Below, in pieces: positions 43,625 through 50,576 of a DNA stretch of 50,576 nt. Source of the stretch: a bacterium ADurb.Bin157 (GTDB lineage: Bacteria; Muiribacteriota; Ozemobacteria; Ozemobacterales; Ozemobacteraceae). The notes under the pieces were generated by a model. The model saw only the letters and a program-made list of their open reading frames with translations. It made no database searches and was not told the origin of the DNA. The position numbers and the translations under genes were made by a program. Numbering within the stretch: the stretch's first letter is position 1; each line of letters opens with the position of its first letter. The DNA lies in assembly GCA_002070375.1 (NCBI GenBank), contig MWDD01000018.1, forward strand, positions 1 through 50,576, in the 5' to 3' direction.

Positions 43625-44119
43625 GTGCAAAAGAAATACTTATACGTTTGCAAAATGCTTTTAACAGCTCTGGTGGCGGTTTTGCTGCAGGGAGTCTTTC
43701 ACGAAGCCCTGCACGCGTCTTCGCATGAGTTTTCGCACGCGTCTTCGCACGCGTCTTCGCATGCCTCTTTACATGCCTCTTTGCACGTATCTTTGCGGCA
43801 CTCGTCTTTGAAGGTTTTTGAGCCTTGCTCGAACGAGAATGCTTGTAATAGCTCGTCAGAGCACAGGCAAGCTCTTGCGGCGGAAAGCTTTGAATTTGTC
43901 GGTTCAGAGCAATGTAACGCGAAAGACGATAAATGTCACGACGATCACAAAGCTTGTTCGTCGCTTTCTTGTGTTAACGGCTGTGTTTTTTTAATCGCAC
44001 AGAGTTTTACCGACGATAATAATTTGATTTACGAGTTTTTATCGCATCAGGCGTTAAGTTTTAATCTTTTGAATGTGCCCGTTGCGTTTTTTAGACCTCC
44101 GATCGCTTTCGCAGTCTGA
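43625..44119 (+). CDS. His/Cys-rich envelope protein upstream of a metal efflux operon
   Basis: 164 residues from a GTG start. Signal peptide or membrane anchor 1-30, then a His-Ala-Ser-Ser repeat (HASSHASSHASLHASLH) encoded by 12-bp tandem units, and later a Cys/His/Asp cluster (CNAKDDKCHDDHKACSSLSCVNGC). The hydrophobic C-terminus ends PVAFFRPPIAF, as in small periplasmic proteins often found before czc/cus genes. Metal binding, perhaps feeding the pump, is inferred. The tail overlaps the non-coding upstream part of the next frame. Confidence 0.7.
   Translation: MQKKYLYVCKMLLTALVAVLLQGVFHEALHASSHEFSHASSHASSHASLHASLHVSLRHSSLKVFEPCSNENACNSSSEHRQALAAESFEFVGSEQCNAKDDKCHDDHKACSSLSCVNGCVFLIAQSFTDDNNLIYEFLSHQALSFNLLNVPVAFFRPPIAFAV
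43711..43794 (+). repeat. 12-bp coding tandem repeat
   Basis: Seven imperfect copies of GCACGCGTCTTC encode His-Ala-Ser-Ser-type tetrapeptides. Three copies are identical, suggesting recent slippage. Confidence 0.85.
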
Positions 44120-44174
44120 CAAAAAAAGCTTTTACCCATTTAAATCCTTTTTTGTTCCCGAAAGCGGAGGTATT

Positions 44175-45428
44175 ATGCGAAAATCTTTTCGTACATTGTT
44201 TTTATTACATGTTTTTGTGCTTATTTGCGTGCAATTGCCTGCTTTGACCTTGTGTGAAGCCCTGGCAATCGCTGAATCCCATTCTTTGTTAAAAATAGCC
44301 GATTCCGAAATTAATATTGCAGAAATTGAAGAAAAACTTTCAAGCTTGCGCGGTCCCGCCGAACTCAGCCTGACCACAGAAAAATTGGGTGGTACATCGG
44401 GTTTTGGCGCCTCAGAGATAAGCCTTGAATATGCAGTTCCGTTGAAAAATCTCGGGTTAAGCCGCAGCGCCGCAAATTTGGCGAGAATGGCAAAAGAAAC
44501 CGAGAAAATTAAAAAATCTAATTTGAGAAAATTTATCTTAAATGAGACGGCAAAGAGCTTTAATCGTGCGCTGATAATGGAAGAATTTGTTGAAAAAGCC
44601 GCCGAAAACATCGAAAACTCAAAAAAACTGCTCGAAGTGTCTCAAATAATGGCAGAAAGCGGTTCTATTTCAGAGAGTGAAGTTTACAGAGCCGAACTTG
44701 TATTAAAGCAGGCCGAACAAGATTTTTCTGCCGCAGAGGGAGACCTTGAGCAGGCATTGAGCGAATTGTCGGTGGCAATGGGAACAACCCAAAACGTTAA
44801 GGGCCCTCTTAAGGGGCAAGCCGGCTCTGATTTGGAATTGCCGGATATAAATAGCTTAAATGAGCTCATATTAAAACATAACTCCGAAATAGTTGCGTTA
44901 AATTCGGAGCTGATTAAAATTTCGGGTCGCAGGGCGCTCATAAGGGCTTCTGAGAGACCGTCCTGGAAGATCGTGGGCGGCGCTGTGAACGAGCGCGAAT
45001 CAGGTGATACTACCGCTGTTTTTGGCATAAGCGGGGAGTTCCCTCACAGACGCGATAATAAGAAAGAAATTGAAATTTTAAAAGAAGAAGAAAAACGCCT
45101 CACTCTGCTTTTGAATAATGTTAAGCGCGAGGCATTCTTAAAGCTTGAAGGGCTGGTTAAGCAGTTTGAGCGTTTGAAAATGCAGACAGCCGGCTTGAAA
45201 GCAGATATTTTACCGGGAACCGAAAGGCTTTATAATCTTTCTGTTGAAGGGTACAAGCTAGGCAAAATAGGGCAAACGGAAGTTTTGCAGGTTCAGCGCG
45301 AATTGCTCGATATGCGCAAAGCTTATTTAGAAAAAACAAGAGAGCTTTGGGCCGCGGCGGTTGCGATCGAAACCCTCACAGGGCAAGGCTTTACCTATTT
45401 GTATGAATGCGGCCTCGAAGGTAATTAA
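44175..45428 (+). CDS. CzcC/CusC-like outer-membrane efflux protein
   Basis: 417 residues from the ATG at 44175 with GCGGAGG upstream; the frame from 44073 overlaps the previous gene and is not needed. Signal peptide about 1-22, then LTLCEALAIAESHS and two OEP coiled-coil repeats; the second ends YKLGKIGQTEVLQVQRELL, the CzcC signature. It forms the outer-membrane channel of the tripartite metal pump with the next two genes. Confidence 0.88.
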   Translation: MRKSFRTLFLLHVFVLICVQLPALTLCEALAIAESHSLLKIADSEINIAEIEEKLSSLRGPAELSLTTEKLGGTSGFGASEISLEYAVPLKNLGLSRSAANLARMAKETEKIKKSNLRKFILNETAKSFNRALIMEEFVEKAAENIENSKKLLEVSQIMAESGSISESEVYRAELVLKQAEQDFSAAEGDLEQALSELSVAMGTTQNVKGPLKGQAGSDLELPDINSLNELILKHNSEIVALNSELIKISGRRALIRASERPSWKIVGGAVNERESGDTTAVFGISGEFPHRRDNKKEIEILKEEEKRLTLLLNNVKREAFLKLEGLVKQFERLKMQTAGLKADILPGTERLYNLSVEGYKLGKIGQTEVLQVQRELLDMRKAYLEKTRELWAAAVAIETLTGQGFTYLYECGLEGN

Positions 45429-45440
45429 CGGAGAAAAAAT

Positions 45441-46937
45441 ATGAAAATCGGTATGAATAAAAATATAGTTGTTTTAGTTGCGTTAATGGTGATTTTGTTG
45501 CCCGGACAAGCGAGTTTGTGGGGCCATACTTTGCCGGATGGGTCGTCTTGCGGCGGGACACACGCGCCAAAAACTCAAAACCCTGAACTTAAAGAAGAAC
45601 ACGCCGGTCACGACCACGGTGCCCCTACTGATGACGATCACGCCGGTCACGCTCACGCAGCCGGCGAATCTTGCGGTGCCTCTGCCGCTATCAAGCACGC
45701 GGGTCACGCTCACGCAGTCGGCGAATCTTGCGGCACCTCTGCCGGCCACGACCACGGTCTTAAGGCTGACGTAGGCTTGAAACCTGTTGCAGAGCTATAT
45801 TCGATGGGATGCGAGCACGGGATTAACTCTGTGAAATGCGATGACTGCCGTTACGAAATCGGAGCCGTAAAAATCACAGATATGTTGGCAAAGATGGTTA
45901 AAACAGATGTTTTGCATAAAACTAAGCTTAAACAGGCAGTAAATTTCAGAGGCGAACTGGAATACGACAACAATCTTTTGCGCACCGTAACTTCGCCTGT
46001 GTTAGGTGTTGTGGCTACTATGAACGTGCGGGTCGGCGACTCTGTTAAAGCCGGGCAGCTATTGGCTGTATTAGAAAGCCGCGAGCTTGCGGGAACAGCC
46101 TTAGAGCTGCAAAAGCTGTCTTCAGAACTGGGGTTGGCTCAAAAAAAATATGAGCGCGAGGAGCTTTTGAGTTCAAAGAAAATCGGCACCGCCGAGTCGT
46201 TGCAAAATGCAAAACAAGCTTACGATTCTTTGCTCTTAGAAAATAAACGATTGCGCGGGCAGCTGCGTATTATGGGGGTTTCTGTGGGCGAAATCGATAA
46301 AGTTGAAAACGGCCAAGACAGCGCGGCACTGTTTGGGCGTTTATCGTTGACTGCTCCGGTTAACGGCAGAGTCACAAAAGTATTTACAACAATAGGCGGA
46401 GCCATCGGTGAATATCAGCCTGTAGCAGAAATTGCCGATATTTCGAAACTGCGAATCAAAGCTTTTGTGGGCGAGAAAGATATAATGTCATTGCTTGAAA
46501 ACGCAAAAGCAAACAATATAAGCGGTTATCTGAGGGTTGGCGCGTTTAAAGACATTAAATTTGACGTAAAATTTGTCGGCGTGGATTCTGAAGTCAGCCG
46601 CGGAACACGTTTGTTAGGGGTGAATTTAGAAGTGAATAACCCTGATGAACTCCTGCGTCCGGTTATGTTTGCGCAAGGCGAATTGTTTTTGGGTGCAACA
46701 GAAGAATACCTTTTGTTGCCGGCTTCAGCAGTTTTTAAAGATGATAGTAAAAATTATGTTTTTGTTGAACACGAAGATATGTTTTTGATGCGCGAAGTAA
46801 GCGTAGATTATAACTATTCTGAATACGCGCTTGTGAAATCCGGTATTAAAGAGGGCGACAAATATGTCGTCGAAGGCTCCTTTCTGCTGCAGTCAGATGT
46901 TTTTCGGGGCAAAATGGGCGCCGGATGCGCGCATTAA
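45441..46937 (+). CDS. CzcB/CusB-like periplasmic adaptor with His-rich N-terminus
   Basis: 498 residues. Signal peptide about 1-28, then a long His/Gly/Asp/Cys-rich stretch (about 30-110) with HAGHDHG and GHAHA-type clusters and two copies of GHAHA-(A/V)-GESCG. Next a Cys motif CEHGINSVKCDDCRYEIG typical of metal-binding CzcB relatives. The HlyD core follows: lipoyl half-motifs, a short hairpin (about 215-275) and a barrel. It may capture periplasmic cations and hand them to the RND pump. Confidence 0.88.
   Translation: MKIGMNKNIVVLVALMVILLPGQASLWGHTLPDGSSCGGTHAPKTQNPELKEEHAGHDHGAPTDDDHAGHAHAAGESCGASAAIKHAGHAHAVGESCGTSAGHDHGLKADVGLKPVAELYSMGCEHGINSVKCDDCRYEIGAVKITDMLAKMVKTDVLHKTKLKQAVNFRGELEYDNNLLRTVTSPVLGVVATMNVRVGDSVKAGQLLAVLESRELAGTALELQKLSSELGLAQKKYEREELLSSKKIGTAESLQNAKQAYDSLLLENKRLRGQLRIMGVSVGEIDKVENGQDSAALFGRLSLTAPVNGRVTKVFTTIGGAIGEYQPVAEIADISKLRIKAFVGEKDIMSLLENAKANNISGYLRVGAFKDIKFDVKFVGVDSEVSRGTRLLGVNLEVNNPDELLRPVMFAQGELFLGATEEYLLLPASAVFKDDSKNYVFVEHEDMFLMREVSVDYNYSEYALVKSGIKEGDKYVVEGSFLLQSDVFRGKMGAGCAH
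45639..45743 (+). repeat. Direct repeat of two 48-bp coding units
   Basis: 45639-45686 and 45696-45743 are near-identical (differences of a few bases) and encode HAGHAHA(A/V)GESCG(A/T)SA. They extend the metal-binding region of the adaptor. Confidence 0.85.
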
Positions 46938-46949
46938 GGAACAAAATAA

Positions 46950-49900
46950 ATGAATAATATAATCGGTTTTTTGCTTAAACAGCGTGTTTTTGTCTTGATT
47001 ATGACAATCTTAATCGGAGCCGCGGGGCTCTATTCTTGGCACAGACTTCCGATAGACGCTTTCCCTGACGTCACGAATGTGCAGGTAATGATTTTGACAA
47101 AAGTTCCGGGATTCACCTCAATCGATGTTGAACAGCGCGTTACGTTTCCGATTGAACAGCGAATGAGCGGATTGACAAACGTTATTCAGGTGCGGTCTGT
47201 CTCTAAGTCTGAGATATCGCAGGTTGTGATAATTTTTGAAGACGGAACGGATATTTATTTTGCCAGACAGCAAGTGTTTGAGCGGCTTTCTGAGGCGAAA
47301 GAAGATTTGCCCGCGGGTTGCGTGCCCGAAATGACTCCAATTACCACGGGGCTTGGCGAAATTTACCAATACACCCTTGAAAGCGACGAATTGAGTCTGA
47401 CCGAGTTGCGCACTTTGCAGGATTGGGTCGTTGCGCCGCAATTGCGGCCGATTCAGGGAGTGGCCGAGATTAACAGCTTTGGGGGCTTCGTGAAGCAATA
47501 CGCGGTCAGCGTCGACCCCGTTGCCTTAGAAAAATACGAGCTGGAATTACGAACTGTTGTTGAGGCGTTGGAAAGAAATAATGCCAACGGCGGGGGAGCG
47601 TTTATTGTTAAAGACTGGCAGCAGACGTTTATTAGGTCATTGGGGCTCTTAGAATCAATCGAAGACATCGAGAACATTGTCGTCAAATCAGAAGGCGGAG
47701 TGCCTGTTTTGATTAAAGATATCGCCATCGTCGAATACGGCAGACAGCAGCGTCAGGGCGGGGTCACGAGAGATGACAGGGGCGAGGTCGTGGCAGGAAT
47801 GGTCATTATGCTGCAGGGCGCAAACTCTAAAGCAGTTGTGGACAGCGTTAAAGAAAGAGTTAAAGCAGTTCAAAGCACCCTGCCCAAAAGTGTTAAATTG
47901 AACACCTTTTATGACCGAACATCATTGATTCAAGCCTGTATCGACACGGTAACAGATGCGATCGGTGAGGGCGCGTTATGCGTGATTTTTGTACTGTTTT
48001 TGTTTTTGGCAGAATTTCGCACTGCTCTTACCGTCTTGCTTTCTGTGCCCATAACTTTTTTGGTCAGCTTCATAATAATGGACTTCACGGGCATGTCGTC
48101 TAATCTGATGAGCTTGGGGGGCCTCGCTTTTTCTGTCGGAATGGTGGTTGACGCCACCATAGTAGTGGCCGAAAATGCGCGCAGGCATTTGGCAGAGGCA
48201 GACAACACAAAACCGCGTCTCGAGACCATTAAAGACTCTGTATTAGAGGTGATAAGGCCGGTCACTTTCTCTGTATTTATCGTTTCGCTGATTCTGATTC
48301 CGCTGTTTACCCTGCAGGGCATGGAAGGCAAAATGTTTATCCCGTTGGCGCAAACAATGCTCATTTCAATGGCAGCCTCGCTGTTAATGGCGATTTTTAT
48401 CGCTCCGCCTCTATGCCATTGGCTGCTGCCCCGCGGCAAAGAGCACGAGTTCTTCTTTACAAAATACTTGCATAGTATCTATGAAAAAACATTGAAGGCG
48501 ATTTTAAAATTTCCTCGAATTGTTGTTGGCCTATCGTGCCTTCTTGTCGTTTACGCCGGAGTTTTGGCTGCCGGTTTGGGCACTGACTTTATGCCCGATT
48601 TGGACGAAAACGCCATAGCTATTAACAGCGTGAGACTTCCGAACGCCTCACTGGCGGGCTCGGTAAAAACTTCCGACGAAATTGGGCGGCTTCTCAGAAC
48701 AATTCCCGAAATTAAAACTGTAGTGGGCAAAACCGGTCGTGCAGAGATTTCAGAAGACCCAATGGGCCCCGAACAAACCGACTTTGTAATAATGCTTAAA
48801 ACTAAAGAAGAGCTTCCGAATAGACGTCTTAAATCAGCAGTCATAGAAGATGTGCGGAAAAAGCTGGCGCAAGTGCCCGGTTTACGCCACTCTTTTTCGC
48901 AGCCGATTGCTTTGCGCGTCAATGAGCTGATATCGGGCATTAAAAGCAGCGTTGCGATCAAAATTTTTGGCGACGACCTGGACAAATTGTCCGAAATAGC
49001 TCAAGAAGCCACCTCGGTGATGGCCTCGGTAAAAGGCGCGTATGACGTCAAAGCGCCACAGCTCGCCGGAATGCACCAGTATGATATCGAGGTAGATAAA
49101 AAGGCCGCCGCCTCATACGGATTAAACGTCTCAGAAGTGAACGAATTGATCGAAACAGCTGTGGGCGGCAAGGTCGTTTCAACCGTAATCGAGGGGCAGC
49201 GGCGGTTTGGCTTGTTTGTGCGTTTCGCCGAAGATACTCGAAAAACCATGGCGCAAATCATGGAACTGAGGGTTAAGACCGCTATGGGCCAATATATTCC
49301 TCTTAAAACCTTTGCTAACGTTAAAGAAATTGAGGTGCCGATAGAAATTAAACGCGAAAACGGAATCAGAAGCCTAATTGTCGAAGGAAACGTCAGCAAC
49401 AGAGACCTGGGCAGTTTTGTGGCCGACCTTCATACTGCTCTTGAGCCTCTCGAGCAAAAGCTTCCTACCGGCTATCGAATAGCCTTAGGCGGCCAATTCG
49501 AAAACCGGCAAAGAGCCATGAAACAGCTTGGCATAGTGCTGCCCGTTGTGCTGTTGCTGATTTTGGTTCTTTTGGTCATGGCATTGGGCAAACTGCGCGA
49601 TGCAATGCTGGTTATTTCGATCCTTCCGTTCGCTTTGGCGGGCGGCATCTTTGCTCTCCGGGCTTGGAACATGACATTCTCCGTTTCGGCGGCCATAGCC
49701 TTCATCGTATTACTTGGAATAGCCGTTCAAGACGGCGTTCTGCTCATTTCGTTCATGCGACAGCTTTTAAATGAAGGCGCAGACCTGCTGACAGCGGCGA
49801 GTAAAGCCTGTGCGCTGCGATACAGAGCCATTTTAATGACATCTCTGACTTCGTTCATCGGCCATGTCCCAATGCTCATGTCTACGGGCGCCGGCGCCGA

Positions 49901-50027
49901 TATTCAGCAACCTTTGGCCTTAGTGGTAAACGGCGGTCTGGTCACATCTACTCTGCTGACTTTGTATTTTTTACCGGCTCTGTTTATGATAACCGAAAAA
50001 TACTTCAATAAAGACAAAGAAGGTTAA
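46950..50027 (+). CDS. Heavy-metal RND efflux pump (CzcA/CusA family)
   Basis: 1025 residues, complete: 12 membrane helices with two large periplasmic loops, N-terminal MNNIIGFLLKQRVFV and IDAFPDVTNVQV typical of HME-RND. The helix-4 motif is GMVVDATIVVAEN, with one Asp (D401). The Zn/Co/Ni CzcA group has D-F-G-x3-D-G-A-V-x3-E-N, whereas the Cu/Ag CusA group has V-D-A-x-I-V-M-x-E-N, so this looks nearer to CusA-like or an unclassified group. Stop at 50027, followed by a terminator. It exports cations together with the two preceding gene products. Confidence 0.9.
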   Translation: MNNIIGFLLKQRVFVLIMTILIGAAGLYSWHRLPIDAFPDVTNVQVMILTKVPGFTSIDVEQRVTFPIEQRMSGLTNVIQVRSVSKSEISQVVIIFEDGTDIYFARQQVFERLSEAKEDLPAGCVPEMTPITTGLGEIYQYTLESDELSLTELRTLQDWVVAPQLRPIQGVAEINSFGGFVKQYAVSVDPVALEKYELELRTVVEALERNNANGGGAFIVKDWQQTFIRSLGLLESIEDIENIVVKSEGGVPVLIKDIAIVEYGRQQRQGGVTRDDRGEVVAGMVIMLQGANSKAVVDSVKERVKAVQSTLPKSVKLNTFYDRTSLIQACIDTVTDAIGEGALCVIFVLFLFLAEFRTALTVLLSVPITFLVSFIIMDFTGMSSNLMSLGGLAFSVGMVVDATIVVAENARRHLAEADNTKPRLETIKDSVLEVIRPVTFSVFIVSLILIPLFTLQGMEGKMFIPLAQTMLISMAASLLMAIFIAPPLCHWLLPRGKEHEFFFTKYLHSIYEKTLKAILKFPRIVVGLSCLLVVYAGVLAAGLGTDFMPDLDENAIAINSVRLPNASLAGSVKTSDEIGRLLRTIPEIKTVVGKTGRAEISEDPMGPEQTDFVIMLKTKEELPNRRLKSAVIEDVRKKLAQVPGLRHSFSQPIALRVNELISGIKSSVAIKIFGDDLDKLSEIAQEATSVMASVKGAYDVKAPQLAGMHQYDIEVDKKAAASYGLNVSEVNELIETAVGGKVVSTVIEGQRRFGLFVRFAEDTRKTMAQIMELRVKTAMGQYIPLKTFANVKEIEVPIEIKRENGIRSLIVEGNVSNRDLGSFVADLHTALEPLEQKLPTGYRIALGGQFENRQRAMKQLGIVLPVVLLLILVLLVMALGKLRDAMLVISILPFALAGGIFALRAWNMTFSVSAAIAFIVLLGIAVQDGVLLISFMRQLLNEGADLLTAASKACALRYRAILMTSLTSFIGHVPMLMSTGAGADIQQPLALVVNGGLVTSTLLTLYFLPALFMITEKYFNKDKEG

Positions 50028-50070
50028 AAACCTTCATCAATTAAAAAGCTTTGTCGGTTAAAAACACCGA

Positions 50071-50106
50071 ATCGCCTCACGGATAAACTGTGAGGCGATT
50101 TTTTTA
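50071..50106 (+). terminator. Rho-independent terminator of the metal efflux operon
   Basis: ATCGCCTCAC and GTGAGGCGAT form a 10-bp stem across a 9-nt loop, followed by eight T. Confidence 0.87.
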
Positions 50107-50185
50107 TAAAAATATAAAATAGTTTGTCCCATTTTTTATAAAAAAAGGATTCATATATAAGAACATAAAAATGGGGGCTTTTAAG

Positions 50186-50576
50186 ATGATGTGCTGCCAA
50201 AAGTGTCCTTTTCATCCGGCTTTGGGGTATTCGGATCTGAAGTGTGCCAAGCCTTTGTGCAATGTTTCGATAGAAGATAATTTTTGTCCTGATTCGCTTT
50301 ATTGTTTTAAAACGCTTGGTGCCGCGTGTTTTATGGACAATTACGTAATTGAGAATTTACGGAATAACGATGAATTAGCCGTTCAGCTGGCTTTTTACAC
50401 ATTAAAAACGGCTTTGCTGGGCAGAGACAGGTCATTATTGTTAAGTTTGTTCGCCTCTGCAAATATCACTATTCGAAAAATGCTTTGGCACTCGTTAAAA
50501 ATCAGCGAGTCACGAAGTCTTTGGCTTTTAAACCCTGTTTTTGTTGCCTCAGGTTTACCTGCGCTGGAAGGTTTAA
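50186..50576 (+). CDS. Cys-rich protein, partial (runs off the right edge)
   Basis: At least 130 codons, open to the end of the window. It begins MMCCQKCPFHPALGY, with further Cys at regular spacing (KCAKPLC, NFCPDSLYC, GAACF): ten Cys in the first 60 residues, like a zinc- or Fe-S-binding module. A helical part follows (ENLRNNDELAVQLAFYTLKTALL, LLSLFASANITIRKMLWHSLK) that recalls HEAT-type helix pairs. An upstream in-frame ATG at 50171 is an alternative start. I do not recognise the family. Confidence 0.65.
   Translation, partial: MMCCQKCPFHPALGYSDLKCAKPLCNVSIEDNFCPDSLYCFKTLGAACFMDNYVIENLRNNDELAVQLAFYTLKTALLGRDRSLLLSLFASANITIRKMLWHSLKISESRSLWLLNPVFVASGLPALEGL

Noticed and set aside
43711..43794. 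CRISPR array
   Set aside because: Contiguous 12-bp units without spacers, inside a coding frame that encodes a His-rich tract.
47930..48439. 169-codon minus-strand open frame in the RND gene
   Set aside because: Shadow of a clear RND coding region; no ribosome site and no family likeness.

Overview
The window comes from a diderm (Gram-negative) bacterium that looks anaerobic. TolC- and CzcC-type outer-membrane channels show the diderm envelope. A hybrid cluster protein, a complex-I-related Fe-S membrane complex, a KamA-family radical SAM aminomutase and CoA-disulfide/persulfide chemistry point to anaerobic or sulfur-rich life. The standard code fits, TTG and GTG starts are common, and no rRNA is present, so I cannot name the taxon; an under-sampled phylum seems likely.

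Bases 1-15.2k are chromosomal backbone. They hold a transposase scrap at the edge, an EamA transporter, a Sel1 protein, an unknown 166-aa protein, a TetR-hcp nitrosative-stress pair with a clear palindromic operator, and a sodium:solute symporter. Facing these is a minus-strand operon of six genes for a Hyf/complex-I-like membrane complex followed by a CLC chloride transporter. The large subunit of that complex lacks all four [NiFe] cysteines, so it is an energy-converting-hydrogenase-related (Ehr-type) complex and not a hydrogenase.

Bases 15.2k-28.4k are an accessory island of about 12.7 kb inserted at hrpB. It is flanked by two apparently identical 492-bp direct repeats of the hrpB promoter and 5' coding region (15219-15710 and 28412-28903). 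The left copy is a dead stub and the right copy is the intact gene. This is the structure expected from single-crossover (Campbell-type) integration of a circle. Cargo in order: a three-gene minus-strand operon made of a Pycsar system (PycTM membrane effector plus class III cyclase with a C-terminal AGS-C-like sensor) and a third gene with a HEPN-like C-terminus; a toxin-antitoxin-chaperone module (HigB, HigA, SecB-like); and a TetR-controlled YbhGFSR/TolC-type drug efflux operon. The TetR gene carries an in-frame amber codon, and matching palindromes lie upstream of it and of the efflux genes.

Bases 28.5k-41.2k return to backbone: hrpB, corA, a secreted esterase, an unknown protein, six tRNA genes with promoter and terminator, a peroxide-stress operon (gpx, OhrR-type marR, femAB), a KamA-like radical SAM enzyme with glutamate-2,3-aminomutase-like residues, and an ArsR-controlled four-domain CoA-disulfide reductase/rhodanese/TusA/DsrE protein.

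Bases 41.3k-50.6k carry an unusual exported DUF362-ferredoxin-ORF12/beta-lactamase fusion, a His-rich periplasmic protein with a CzcC/CzcB/CzcA-type metal efflux operon, and the start of a Cys-rich gene that runs off the right edge.
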